A model generated the notes under the pieces. It did not search any database and had not been told where the DNA came from. It worked only from the letters and a program-made list of their open reading frames with translations. Made by a program: the position numbers and the translations under genes. 64,000 nt of DNA from Cohnella lubricantis (GTDB lineage Bacteria > Bacillota > Bacilli > Paenibacillales > Paenibacillaceae): positions 1 to 64,000 of the forward strand of contig NZ_JACJVN010000012.1 in the NCBI RefSeq assembly GCF_014212015.1, in the 5' to 3' direction. Positions 24,045 through 32,622 of the stretch are shown in pieces (positions within the stretch are counted from its first letter, which is position 1; each line of letters begins with the position of its first letter).

Positions 24045-25318
24045 GACGAGGGGGTCACCGAAGCGTCGATCGCTTGAAGCTCGGCGTCGGTGAAGATTCC
24101 GAGACGCCAGAAGGCGACGCCGCTCAAGCCATAGCGCTTGGCGAGCCCCAGCTTGCTGGCGATCGAAGTCTCGTCTTCGCTGTCCATATTCACGCCAAGC
24201 AGCAGCTGCTCTTTCGAGACGCCGGCTTGAAGCGTCTGCTGGATAGCTTCATCGATCAACGCTAGCGGCTGAGACTTCTTATCAGCGGTATAATCATAGG
24301 CCATCAGAACGATCTCATCCGCGTACTTCGCCAGCGTTCCATAGTCATAGCCCTTGTACGAGCTGTTCGGCGCATGAATTGCGAGCGAGAGCTTAAGGCC
24401 GAGCGGCGCCGCCTTCTCGTCCAGCTCCTTCACATATTCGTTCAATTGCTTCTTGGCGACTGCCGGATCATCCTTCAGCCCAAGACCTTCATAATCGAGC
24501 ATAATGCCGCCAAAGCCTCTCTCCGAAGCGACCTCAATCATCTCGCCGATCGAGCTTGAGCGTAATTGCGGATCCGTCATCACCTTCGTCAGTTGCCGAC
24601 TGCCGTCGACTCCGGAGACCATGAGATACGTATCCTTGTTCGAATCATTAACGTCCTTAACGATCGACTGCGGCGTAACATCGCCAGCTGGCTGCGGCCA
24701 CTTATAAACTTTGCCGCCCGTCGTGAACTGGCTGTTCTCATTAATCTCGCTCCAACCGAAAGCCACCGCGTTAAGAGAATTCGTGCGATCCAGTTGATCG
24801 TAGGAGCTGATTGCATAGAAGCCTAGCAAGCGCATCTCTCGCTGCGGCGATTCAATAGAGACGGTATGCGCCGTTTGATTCCAGCCGGTCTTCGCGCCGA
24901 ACTGATCGGCGAACACCCGCAGCGGAATCAGCACATGTCCTTGTTGATTGACGGGAGCCTCTAACAGTTCAATATTCGTTCCGTCAACTGCAGCCGTCTT
25001 CTGCCCGACGGTCAGCTTCAATTGAACCGGCTGTCCGTCACCGCTTAAACCGGATGCGGTAATCGTCTTCGCGGTCTGATTCCACACGACCGAGACGCCT
25101 AGCGCCTCCGCTATAGCGCGGAATGGAACCATCGTCACGCCTTGCTTGATGATCGGCGCTGAATCGAACGGCAGCGCATACCCGTCCAACAAGATTTGGA
25201 CCGCGTCGCTGCCCGTCCCCGCTGCTGCTGCGTGCGAATATCCCGCTGGCGCTGCCGCATACAGAGAGGCTGCCAATACGGCTGCCGCAGCTGTTCTCCC
25301 CCAATGGTGCTTGTTCAC
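24041..25318 (-). CDS. Secreted stalk-domain (copper amine oxidase N-like) protein with GH18-type hydrolase domain
   Basis: A 425-residue exported protein starting at GTG behind GGGAGAATCGTAC. Residues 1-32 are a signal peptide ending SHAAAA. Two copies of the stalk-domain pattern follow (VTMVPFRAIAEALGVSVVWN near 65 and VLIPLRVFADQFGAKTGWN near 127). From about 160 comes a GH18 barrel: LGFYAISSYDQLDRTNS, GGIMLDYEGLGLKDD with the catalytic Glu position, and VLMAYDYTADKKSQPLALID. Relatives act on chitin or peptidoglycan-type glycans, and YaaH-like members in spore germination. It is first in an operon with the APH-fold gene. The stalk domain suggests attachment to the cell surface. Confidence 0.85.
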   Translation of the reverse strand: MNKHHWGRTAAAAVLAASLYAAAPAGYSHAAAAGTGSDAVQILLDGYALPFDSAPIIKQGVTMVPFRAIAEALGVSVVWNQTAKTITASGLSGDGQPVQLKLTVGQKTAAVDGTNIELLEAPVNQQGHVLIPLRVFADQFGAKTGWNQTAHTVSIESPQREMRLLGFYAISSYDQLDRTNSLNAVAFGWSEINENSQFTTGGKVYKWPQPAGDVTPQSIVKDVNDSNKDTYLMVSGVDGSRQLTKVMTDPQLRSSSIGEMIEVASERGFGGIMLDYEGLGLKDDPAVAKKQLNEYVKELDEKAAPLGLKLSLAIHAPNSSYKGYDYGTLAKYADEIVLMAYDYTADKKSQPLALIDEAIQQTLQAGVSKEQLLLGVNMDSEDETSIASKLGLAKRYGLSGVAFWRLGIFTDAELQAIDASVTPSS

Positions 25319-25354
25319 GTACGATTCTCCCTTCCCGGCTGCTTCATCGTTAAG

Positions 25355-25403
25355 ACTCTAGTACAATCCACTAGATTATAACAGAATTAATAGAACTCTA
25401 GTA
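25355..25403 (-). promoter_or_regulatory. Promoter of the GH18-type gene flanked by direct repeats
   Basis: A TATAAT -10 element lies at 25380-25375 (minus strand). Identical 9-base repeats, TACTAGAGT on the minus strand, sit at 25363-25355 and 25403-25395, exactly 40 bases apart and on either side of the -10. Further CTAG-containing inverted repeats overlap them (CTAGTGGATTGTACTAG). The arrangement suggests operator sites for a repressor; its identity is unknown. Confidence 0.5.
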
Positions 25404-25492
25404 ATCTAGCGCAAGACCTAAGTTGTTCGCCAAGCTACACAAAGAAAGCCGCCGCGTCTCCTCGCAGCAGCTTCTGTACAGTTGATATCCGA

Positions 25493-26038
25493 TTACAATG
25501 AGGCTACCCATTCCGAACGAAGCAAGCCCATCTGAATGACGTCGACGTAAGCGCCATTCTTGAACTGTCTCTCGCGCAGCCTGCCTTCCTCTTTGAACCC
25601 GCACCGCAAGTAACTTCGATACGCGCGTTCGTTGTCGTCGTACACTTCCAGCTCGAGGCGGTTCAAATTCATCTCGCGGAAGGCGAACGCCATGAGCAGC
25701 TTCATCGCTTCGGTGCCAAAGCCTTGTCCGAGCTTGTCGACCGAGCCGATCACGATGCCGATCCGCCCGACGCGATTCTTCCAATCGATCGTATGGAGAT
25801 TCGCCTCGCCGATGTACAGCTGCGTATCCGCATCCGCGATGACGAACCCGCGGCAGTCCGGCTTCGGGTCCATCATGGCGTTCAAGTAGGCTTCAGAAGC
25901 CTCCAACGTATGCGGGAACAGGAAATCGTCCGACAGAGAGCCGACTATTCTCGAATCGTTCACCCATGCGCGCAGCGGCACTAGATCCTCCAACCGGTAT
26001 TCGCGCAGCATGACGCGTTCTCCGATCAAATGAGGCAT
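25493..26038 (-). CDS. GNAT N-acetyltransferase, RimJ/RimL type
   Basis: A 181-residue acetyltransferase. MPHLIGERVMLREYRLEDLV is the typical start; IGIVIGSVDKLGQGFGTEAM holds the acetyl-CoA motif A (Q/RxxGxG/A) and NLNRLELEVYDDNERAYRSY with LRCGFKEEGRLRE gives motif B and the usual ending. The start ATG follows AGGAGGCGTAAGGCGA, six bases after the HD-domain gene stops, so the two are an operon. The acceptor could be an amino acid, a ribosomal protein N-terminus or a small amine. Confidence 0.88.
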   Translation of the reverse strand: MPHLIGERVMLREYRLEDLVPLRAWVNDSRIVGSLSDDFLFPHTLEASEAYLNAMMDPKPDCRGFVIADADTQLYIGEANLHTIDWKNRVGRIGIVIGSVDKLGQGFGTEAMKLLMAFAFREMNLNRLELEVYDDNERAYRSYLRCGFKEEGRLRERQFKNGAYVDVIQMGLLRSEWVASL

Positions 26039-26043
26039 TCGCC

Positions 26044-26667
26044 TTACGCCTCCTTATCGGATGGATCGTCCGCGAGCAGCCCTCGATCGACCGCGCGCTG
26101 CAGTAATTCATCGATGAAGCTGCCAATCTTCGGCGAAGCCAGCCGAATCGGCTCCATCCGCTTTAACACTTGCGAGCGCAGGATGCCATGCTGCTTCCAA
26201 GAATAGCCTTCGTTGTAGTAGTTGTGCAGCAGCGGCATCATTCGATCCATGGCGGCGGCGAATATCGCTTCCGGCGTCTGCATCTCTTCGAACTCGCGCC
26301 AGAGCGCCATGATCCGCTCGGCTTGATCGTCCGGCAGCAAGCCGAAGATCCGGTTGGCCGCCGCCATCTCGCGTTCCTCTTTGTCGCTGTAGCCTGCCGT
26401 ATCGTAAGCGAACGTATCGCCTGCGTCGATCTCGACGATATCGTGCACGAGCAACAGCTTAATGACATGCGACAAGTCCGGCTTCGGCTCCGGCGCATGC
26501 TCGTGCAGCACCATCGCCAGCAGCGAGATGTGCCAGGAGTGCTCGGCCGTATTCTCGTGCCGGCTGCCGTCCATAATGGTGGTGCGGCGCATAACGGTCT
26601 TGAGCTTATCCGCTTCCTTCATGAAGTCCATCTGCTGCGACAGCCGTTGATCCTTCCATATCTCCAT
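26044..26667 (-). CDS. HD-domain phosphohydrolase (YfbR/HDDC2 5'-nucleotidase type)
   Basis: A 207-residue HD enzyme. The metal-binding residues are in RHENTAEHSWHISLLAMVL (two His), VIKLLLVHDIVEIDAGD (the HD pair) and a downstream Asp in AAMDRMMPLLHNYYNEG. This family removes phosphate from deoxynucleoside 5'-monophosphates and helps balance dNTP pools. The start is behind AAGGAGCGCTGTAC. It lies between gluQ and the GNAT gene on the same strand with gaps of 29 and 5 bases, so co-transcription is likely. Confidence 0.85.
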   Translation of the reverse strand: MEIWKDQRLSQQMDFMKEADKLKTVMRRTTIMDGSRHENTAEHSWHISLLAMVLHEHAPEPKPDLSHVIKLLLVHDIVEIDAGDTFAYDTAGYSDKEEREMAAANRIFGLLPDDQAERIMALWREFEEMQTPEAIFAAAMDRMMPLLHNYYNEGYSWKQHGILRSQVLKRMEPIRLASPKIGSFIDELLQRAVDRGLLADDPSDKEA

Positions 26668-26696
26668 GTACAGCGCTCCTTCTGCGTCTACTGCAT

Positions 26697-27680
26697 CTAT
26701 TCACAATCCAACAAGTGACGATTCCAATTATCCTGCAGCGTGACCGCCTCATGGGCGATGCGCTCCGGGTTCCACTCCGGGATCAGCGCCTCCGGCGTTG
26801 CCGGCGACGGCTCGTCCCGCAATCCCGTCAGCCAGGCGAGCCAGCCGACGAGACGCTCCGGCGCGACGCCTTGCTCTCGCAGCGAGGATACTGACACGTC
26901 CCCATGCCGCTTCGACAAGCGGCTGCCGTCCGGACCAAGCAGCAGCGGACCATGCGCGAACCGCGGCGGCGGCGCGCCGAGCGCCTCATACAGCGCGAGC
27001 TGACGGGGTGTCGAGTCGAGCAGATCCCAGCCGCGGAACACATCCGTCACTTGCATCTCGATATCATCCACGACGACAGCCAGCTGGTAACCGATGATGC
27101 CGTCCGCCCGCTTCACGACGAAGTCGCCTCCCGCTCCGGCGGCGAACATCTGCGGACCAGCTGCGCCGTCCGTGAAGGCGATGCTTCGATTCGGCATCGC
27201 GAACCGCAACGACGGCGTCTTTCTCGCCTGCCTATCCGCGCGTTCCTCCGGCGTCAGCCGGCGGCAGCGGCCGTCGTAGACGGCGCCTTCGGCGGCGAGC
27301 CCGTGCGGCGCGCTGGCGATCGCTTGCAATTCAGCGCGGCTGCAATAGCACGGATACAGCAGCCCGTCCCGGCGCAGCCGTTCAAGCGCCGCTTCATAAC
27401 GATCCAGCCGCGCGCTCTGCTCATACGGTTCGAAGTCTCCGCCAACGTCAGGACCCTCATCCCAATCGAGCCCGAGCCAGCGCATCTCATCCATGATCCG
27501 CTGCGCCATACCAGGCTTGCAGCGCGGAGCGTCCAGATCTTCGATCCGCAGAATCATCGCGCCTCCTGCGGAGCGGACTTGCAGCCAGGCAAGCAGCGCG
27601 GTGGCGGCGTTGCCCAGATGCAGCTGGCCGGAAGGCGTCGGCGCGAACCGGCCGCGAATGCTGGCAGATGATCTGTTCAC
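26697..27680 (-). CDS. gluQ: Glutamyl-Q tRNA(Asp) synthetase
   Basis: A glutamyl-tRNA synthetase paralogue of 327 residues lacking the anticodon-binding domain. It activates Glu and transfers it to queuosine 34 of tRNA(Asp). The class I signatures are GRFAPTPSGQLHLGNA (HIGH-like) and LSKRHGDVSVSSL (KMSKS-like). A Cys pattern PCYCSRAELQ plus a Tyr/Cys pair (YDGRC) should bind the structural zinc. The chosen start is a GTG at 27680 (AGGAAGAATTCGC upstream), which agrees with a TACAAT -10 element at 27718-27713; an upstream ATG at 27734 would overlap that promoter. It is divergent from the HssR-like gene. Confidence 0.88.
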   Translation of the reverse strand: MNRSSASIRGRFAPTPSGQLHLGNAATALLAWLQVRSAGGAMILRIEDLDAPRCKPGMAQRIMDEMRWLGLDWDEGPDVGGDFEPYEQSARLDRYEAALERLRRDGLLYPCYCSRAELQAIASAPHGLAAEGAVYDGRCRRLTPEERADRQARKTPSLRFAMPNRSIAFTDGAAGPQMFAAGAGGDFVVKRADGIIGYQLAVVVDDIEMQVTDVFRGWDLLDSTPRQLALYEALGAPPPRFAHGPLLLGPDGSRLSKRHGDVSVSSLREQGVAPERLVGWLAWLTGLRDEPSPATPEALIPEWNPERIAHEAVTLQDNWNRHLLDCE

Positions 27681-27728
27681 GCGAATTCTTCCTCTCCCTA
27701 CTCTTTCTATCCATTGTAACATAGAACG

Positions 27729-27766
27729 GTTCATATTCAGTTCATATCAAACGCGCATGATATACT
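27729..27766 (+). promoter_or_regulatory. HssR-type direct repeat and promoter of the two-component operon
   Basis: GTTCATATT (27729-27737), two bases CA, then GTTCATATC (27740-27748) form a direct repeat matching the haem-response HssR site described for the S. aureus hrtAB promoter (two GTTCATATT units two bases apart). A TATACT -10 with an extended TG follows at 27761-27766; no good -35 hexamer is seen, as expected for an activator-dependent promoter. It suggests autoregulation by the downstream response regulator. Confidence 0.7.
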
Positions 27767-27787
27767 GTGACGAGGAGGATGGGATGA

Positions 27788-28462
27788 ATGGCTAAATTGT
27801 TAATCGTTGACGACGATCCGCATATTCGCGAACTGGTCGCGCTTTTTCTATCGAAGGAAGGCTTCGATACGCATGAAGCTTCCGATGGTATGGAGGCTTT
27901 GAAGCTGATGGAGACCGTCCGCTTCGATCTGGCGGTCGTCGACGTCATGATGCCGAACATGGACGGCTGGGAGCTGGTCTCGGAGCTTCGCGCGAGCGAA
28001 GACTTCCCGATCCTGATGCTGACCGCCAGAGGCGAGACGTCGCAGAAGGTGAAGGGCTTCGAGCTGGGAGCGGACGATTATCTCGTCAAGCCGTTCGAGC
28101 CCGCGGAGCTGGTTATGCGCGTGAGAGCGCTGCTGAAGCGGTACAAGATCTCGCTGTCCCAGAGCATACAAGTCGGACATGTCCGATTGGACCGCAAGAC
28201 ATATGAGCTTGCCATTAACGATCAAGCGCTGACGCTTCCGCTTAAGGAGTTCGAATTGTTGTTCAAGCTGGCGAGCTACCCAGGCAAGACGTTCTCGCGA
28301 GAACAGCTAATCGAGCAAATATGGGGCTATGACTACGAAGGCGACGAGCGGACGGTCGACGTCCATATCAAACGTCTGAGAGAGCGTTTCTCCGAAGAAG
28401 AGCACGGATTCCGAATCACGACGATTCGAGGACTCGGGTACCGGCTGGAGGTGCTGGCTTGA
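27788..28462 (+). CDS. hssR: OmpR-family response regulator, HssR-like
   Basis: A 224-residue regulator with receiver (LLIVDDDPHIRELVALFLSK, phosphoacceptor Asp in VVDVMMPNMDGW near residue 53, LVKPFEP with Lys) and winged-helix DNA-binding domain. LPLKEFELLFKLASYPGKTF and REQLIEQIWGYDYEGDERTV plus DVHIKRLRERF are very close to HssR of staphylococci and bacilli, which senses haem stress through HssS and activates the hrtAB exporter. The upstream HssR-type repeat supports this. No hrtAB genes are in the window. The kinase gene overlaps it by four bases (TTGA). Confidence 0.85.
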   Translation: MAKLLIVDDDPHIRELVALFLSKEGFDTHEASDGMEALKLMETVRFDLAVVDVMMPNMDGWELVSELRASEDFPILMLTARGETSQKVKGFELGADDYLVKPFEPAELVMRVRALLKRYKISLSQSIQVGHVRLDRKTYELAINDQALTLPLKEFELLFKLASYPGKTFSREQLIEQIWGYDYEGDERTVDVHIKRLRERFSEEEHGFRITTIRGLGYRLEVLA

Positions 28463-29907
28463 ACCGATCTTCCAAAGATATGCAGAATGATACACAGCGA
28501 GAATCACTCATTATGCAGCAAATACAGGAGCGCATGCTTGAACATGAGCAAGCTCTTCGCGATATCCGCAAGCGGCAGCTTCCTTGGTACGAGCGGCTTC
28601 ATGCCATTCACGAGCAACGCGGCGCCATTCGTGCGCTCAAGATGGAGATTCGCCGCCAGTTCAAGCGCAAGCGGCATGAGCTTGACCGACTGCACTACGA
28701 GCATAAGCGGCGGCACCGGGAACAGAACCAGAAGCGCCGCGCACGCCATCGGGAACGCATGGAACAGCAGCGCGAGCGCCAGCACAACCATTTGCGGTCG
28801 CCGCATCAACCAAGATGGTACCACGCCGTGTTCGGCGTACTCGCCTTCTTCGCCATCTTCACCCTCTGCTGGACGGGAGCCCATTACGCGACGCACTTCC
28901 TGAATCATTACTGGTCGTATGGGCGCACCCACCCTTCGCTGCGAGATTATGTCTCGCTAGCGCTCGCGCTGCTCCTCTTCGGCGTTCTGATGAATGTCGT
29001 GCGGCTCGTCGTGAACCCGGAGAAGCGCGCGGTGAACACGTTCACCATGATGGTCGATGCGATGCAGCGAATGTCCAAAGGCGACTTCAACATCAACCTC
29101 GAAGCGCATCCGCGATACGCCGGCCAATTCGCTGTTCTGGTCGAAAATTTAAATCGCATGGCCGCCGAGCTCGGCCAGATGGAGCAGATGCGCCAAGAAT
29201 TCATCTCGAACGTCTCACACGAGATTCAGTCGCCGCTCACCGCGATCAAAGGCTTCGCCCAGGCGCTGCGGCAGAACGATATGACGCCTGAGATGCGGGA
29301 CCACTACTTGCAGATTATCGAGACCGAGAGCGATCGCATGTCCCGCATGAGCGACAATCTGATGAGGCTGACCTCGCTGCAAGCGAAGCAGCCCGTCTAT
29401 CGGCCGCGCCCATACCGCCTCGATCGGCAAATTCGGCAGGCGGTGCTCTCCTGCGAGCCGATCTGGGAGGCTAAGCGGCTAACGATGGATGCGGAGCTGA
29501 GCAAGACAACGCTCGAAGCGGATGAAGAATGGCTCAGCCAAGTATGGGGCAATCTTCTACACAACAGCATCAAGTTCACGCCGGAAGGCGGAACGATCTC
29601 GGTTCGGCTGAGGACGGCCGGCGATGCTGCGGAGGTTACGGTATCCGACACGGGCATCGGCATCGCCGAGGACGATCTCCCCCATCTGTTCGAGCGATTC
29701 TTCAAAGTTGACAAGTCGCGCAACCGTCAAGCCGGCGGCAGCGGACTGGGCTTGTCCATCGTGAAGAAGATCGTCGATCTGCACGGAGGAACGATCGAAG
29801 TGTCCAGCCGTCTCGGCGTCGGTACGACGTTCAAGGTCAAGCTTCCGCTTCTCGCGGCTGAAGTTCCCTATAATGAACAATCGGAGGCCGCGAAGGCCTC
29901 CGATTAA
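28459..29907 (+). CDS. Sensor histidine kinase with long basic N-terminal coiled coil (HssS position)
   Basis: A 482-residue kinase, TTG start behind GGAGGTGCTGGC. Residues 1-118 are cytoplasmic, helical and extremely basic (IRRQFKRKRHELDRL, HKRRHREQNQKRRARHRER). Two membrane segments (about 121-148 and 163-185) are joined by only about 15 residues, so there is no extracellular sensor domain. A HAMP-like linker follows, then the phosphoacceptor in FISNVSHEIQSPLTAIKGFA (His254), the N box, DTGIGIAEDDLPHLFERFF (G1) and GGSGLGLSIVKK (G2). Canonical HssS has a short N-terminus and an extracytoplasmic sensor, so either the partner was replaced or sensing happens in the membrane or cytoplasm. Confidence 0.88.
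   Translation: MNRSSKDMQNDTQRESLIMQQIQERMLEHEQALRDIRKRQLPWYERLHAIHEQRGAIRALKMEIRRQFKRKRHELDRLHYEHKRRHREQNQKRRARHRERMEQQRERQHNHLRSPHQPRWYHAVFGVLAFFAIFTLCWTGAHYATHFLNHYWSYGRTHPSLRDYVSLALALLLFGVLMNVVRLVVNPEKRAVNTFTMMVDAMQRMSKGDFNINLEAHPRYAGQFAVLVENLNRMAAELGQMEQMRQEFISNVSHEIQSPLTAIKGFAQALRQNDMTPEMRDHYLQIIETESDRMSRMSDNLMRLTSLQAKQPVYRPRPYRLDRQIRQAVLSCEPIWEAKRLTMDAELSKTTLEADEEWLSQVWGNLLHNSIKFTPEGGTISVRLRTAGDAAEVTVSDTGIGIAEDDLPHLFERFFKVDKSRNRQAGGSGLGLSIVKKIVDLHGGTIEVSSRLGVGTTFKVKLPLLAAEVPYNEQSEAAKASD
29880..29905. terminator. Hairpin at the end of the kinase gene
   Basis: TCGGAGGCC and GGCCTCCGA form a nine-base stem around GCGAA at the very end of the kinase coding region, before the convergent LuxR-type gene. 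No T-run follows on the plus strand, so terminator function is uncertain. Confidence 0.4.
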
Positions 29908-29916
29908 GCCGTCCGA

Positions 29917-30225
29917 TTAGACGGACGGGAGCAGCATTTTCATAGCGAAGTTGAAGAATAGCGCCTGCAGACCGCGTGAAGAGACGGTGTCCGTCTTCTT
30001 CATCATGCAGGCGATATGATTTTTAAGGGTCTTCGGGGATATGTGAAGAATAGCGGCAATCTCGTCGTTGCGAAGCCCTTCAATCACGAGAACGCGCATC
30101 ACTTGCGACTCTCGCGGCGTCAATTTATGTTTCTTGGCGAAGGATTGAAATATCGGATTGAGCAGTCCGGACGATGCCGGTTGGTTAGGACCGTCCGTTT
30201 GGAAGTAACTGTTGATCATTTTCAT
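29917..30225 (-). CDS. HTH-only LuxR-type regulator
   Basis: A 102-residue protein consisting almost only of a LuxR/GerE helix-turn-helix: KHKLTPRESQVMRVLVIEGL, RNDEIAAILHISPKTLKNHI, then a helical end. There is no receiver domain, as in GerE-like small regulators. The preferred start is the ATG at 30225 (AAAAGGGCGG upstream); a further in-frame start at 30291 lacks a site. It is divergent from the hybrid kinase gene with about 156 bases between starts, so it may regulate that operon. Confidence 0.75.
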   Translation of the reverse strand: MKMINSYFQTDGPNQPASSGLLNPIFQSFAKKHKLTPRESQVMRVLVIEGLRNDEIAAILHISPKTLKNHIACMMKKTDTVSSRGLQALFFNFAMKMLLPSV

Positions 30226-30381
30226 TATCGTATCCGCCCTTTTCTCTTGTTGGCTGCCTTCGTGCGTTTTATGTAGAGAGCGAACTCTCAAGATACATCA
30301 TACTGGTAAAGCATTAAATCAATTGCTTAATAATTGTTTGATAAATGTTAGTTTAGCTCATACTTCTCTAAGGTGGTTTGC

Positions 30382-32622
30382 ATGAGCAGGTTGCTTCGAT
30401 TCGCGTCAGTAGCCGTGTTGTTGCCAACAATCGTCCTGTCATTGTTCCTAACCGCCGTTGAATATGGGCGAGAACGGTTTGGCATGGCCGCGCAAGCGCC
30501 TTCTCCGTTCGTCGCAGCCATCATGATCGCTGCCGAAGCGTTGTTTGCTTTGTTCATCTTCATGTCCATTCGGCGTATCCTCTCTCCGATGGAGATCAAG
30601 CTGACTAAGATTAAGCAGTCCGCCGACAGTTTAAGCGAGATCGTGGAGCGTTCCTCGCTAGCGGTGTTCTCATTCGATCAGGACGGATGCCTACTCTACG
30701 CGAACGAGACCTGCCGCGCTCTCTTTGGAATCCGCGTGCCGGACACAGACGTCTCAGCCTCCGTCCCTACCCTATTCGATCGTCTTCAGGAAGCCAGCCG
30801 GACGAAGCTGAAGGAAGCCATGAAGGCGGCCTACCGCCGGGGAGCGTCAGAGGTGGAGCTTGAGCTTATGCCGGATGCTGCCCGTTCGGCCGCACGCCAT
30901 GCAGACGTTCATCTCGCCTTGCGGCCGGCGAATTCGCAGAGGCGCGGGATGTATTACTCAGCTGTTGCGAGCGAGGTTACGGAGAAGAAGCTGCTGGAAC
31001 GGCAATACGCCGAAGCCAAGGAACGGGAGAGGCAGTTGGACCTTGCGCGAAGTGAATTTCTAGCTCGCGTCAGCCATGAGATCCGAACGCCGCTTCACGC
31101 GGTCGTGAACACTGTCAGCATGCTCGACCGTTCAGACGTGCCGGAAGACCAGAAGGCCGGCTTGGAACGAATTGAACTGCTGTCGCGGCACCTGCTTCGG
31201 ACCGTCAATGAATTTCTGGAATTCTCGAGGCTGGAATCCGATCAGGTCGTGCTGGTGAACGAGCCTTTCCATCTGAGCGCCGCGCTCCATAATGTTATGC
31301 ATACGCTCGAAGCGATTGGCAAGGACAAGGCGATTCGGCTGGTGGTGGAGCGGGATCCAGCGGTCCCGGAATGGCTGTCAGGCGATAGCCATAGGCTCGA
31401 GCAAGTATTGATCAACTTGGGCGGCAACGCCGTCAAATTCACCGAGGAAGGCGAGATTCGGCTGATTGCCGAGTTGGACGCCAGCACCGCCAATGAAGCG
31501 CATGTGCGCTTCATCGTACGGGACACCGGCATCGGCATGACCGATGATCAAATAAGCCGATTATTTGTCCCATTTCATCAGGCGGACGCTTCGATCAGCC
31601 GGCGATATGGCGGCAGCGGACTCGGACTCGTCATTGCGAAGCGTCTTGTCGAATTGATGGGCGGAAGCCTGAAGGTTGAGAGTGAACCGGGTACAGGCAC
31701 GGAATTCCGGTTCAAAGCTATTTTCGCCAAGACGGGTCTAGCGAATCCTCTCTCCGACCGGCAGGATAGGCCGAGAACGGATGGACCTTCTCTGGGCCGC
31801 GTGCTGCTCGTGGACGATCACGACATTAATCTGACCATCACGTGCCGGATGCTGGAGAGCATTGGCGCTTCCGTCGAGACGGCAGCGCGGGCGAAGGATG
31901 CGATTCAGCTTCTGGATCGGCAATCGCCGTTTGACCTCATCCTAATGGATCTGCACATGCCGGAGATGGATGGGATCGCCGCGGTTCGCTCGATCCGCGG
32001 CGATCCGAGATGGCGTTCGATCCCGATCGTCATGCTCACCGCCGATACGCAGATGGAACAGCATGCACGCTGCTACCAAGCTGGCGTTCAACAGATCATC
32101 GCCAAGCCGATCGATAAGCAGCAGCTTCGGCAGCTATTGGGCCGCTGGCTTCCTGCAGAGTCGTCCGACCGAACATCTCCATCCCCGCCCTCTCTCCGTC
32201 CAATGGCTGTGAGAACTCCTCGATCGGCTCAGTTGGACGTTAGACAAGCGTTGGCTCGCCTGAATGGGGATCGCGCATTATATTTGCATTTGCTCCATAA
32301 ACTTGTCGAGAGTTACGGCGATGTCCATTCGAAGCTCGAGCGATTGCTTGAGGAGGGCCAATGGCAAGAGGCCAAGCGCATCTTGCACTCGCTTCGCGGC
32401 GCTTCCAGCCTGTTAGGAGCGAACGGCGTGTACGAAGCGGCCAGCCAATGCGAAGAGGCGCTGTCGCATGCCGAAGAGTCCGGTGCGCCACTGTCGCCTA
32501 TATTGGCGGAGAGGCTTCGCGTGCTGGAACGGGAGCTGTCCATCGATCTCCATTCTGTTGCGGAATATAAGCCTGATATTAGCAGACCTAACAAATCAGA
32601 CATAGGTGGAGATTCTTTTTGA
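30382..32622 (+). CDS. Hybrid sensor histidine kinase with PAS, receiver and HPt domains
   Basis: A 746-residue membrane kinase (ATG behind AAGGTGGTTTGC). Order of parts: two membrane segments (about 5-25 and 42-62), PAS domain (SLAVFSFDQDGCLLYANETC from about 91), HisKA with His232 in FLARVSHEIRTPLHAVV, ATPase with FIVRDTGIGMTDDQISRLF and GGSGLGLVIAK, receiver (VLLVDDHDINLTITCRMLES, LILMDLHMPEMDG), and a C-terminal HPt with ILHSLRGASSLLGANGVYEA. This is a full internal phosphorelay. The following OmpR-type gene overlaps by four bases (TTGA), so the regulator is its likely output. Such four-step kinases are uncommon in Bacillales. Confidence 0.9.
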   Translation: MSRLLRFASVAVLLPTIVLSLFLTAVEYGRERFGMAAQAPSPFVAAIMIAAEALFALFIFMSIRRILSPMEIKLTKIKQSADSLSEIVERSSLAVFSFDQDGCLLYANETCRALFGIRVPDTDVSASVPTLFDRLQEASRTKLKEAMKAAYRRGASEVELELMPDAARSAARHADVHLALRPANSQRRGMYYSAVASEVTEKKLLERQYAEAKERERQLDLARSEFLARVSHEIRTPLHAVVNTVSMLDRSDVPEDQKAGLERIELLSRHLLRTVNEFLEFSRLESDQVVLVNEPFHLSAALHNVMHTLEAIGKDKAIRLVVERDPAVPEWLSGDSHRLEQVLINLGGNAVKFTEEGEIRLIAELDASTANEAHVRFIVRDTGIGMTDDQISRLFVPFHQADASISRRYGGSGLGLVIAKRLVELMGGSLKVESEPGTGTEFRFKAIFAKTGLANPLSDRQDRPRTDGPSLGRVLLVDDHDINLTITCRMLESIGASVETAARAKDAIQLLDRQSPFDLILMDLHMPEMDGIAAVRSIRGDPRWRSIPIVMLTADTQMEQHARCYQAGVQQIIAKPIDKQQLRQLLGRWLPAESSDRTSPSPPSLRPMAVRTPRSAQLDVRQALARLNGDRALYLHLLHKLVESYGDVHSKLERLLEEGQWQEAKRILHSLRGASSLLGANGVYEAASQCEEALSHAEESGAPLSPILAERLRVLERELSIDLHSVAEYKPDISRPNKSDIGGDSF

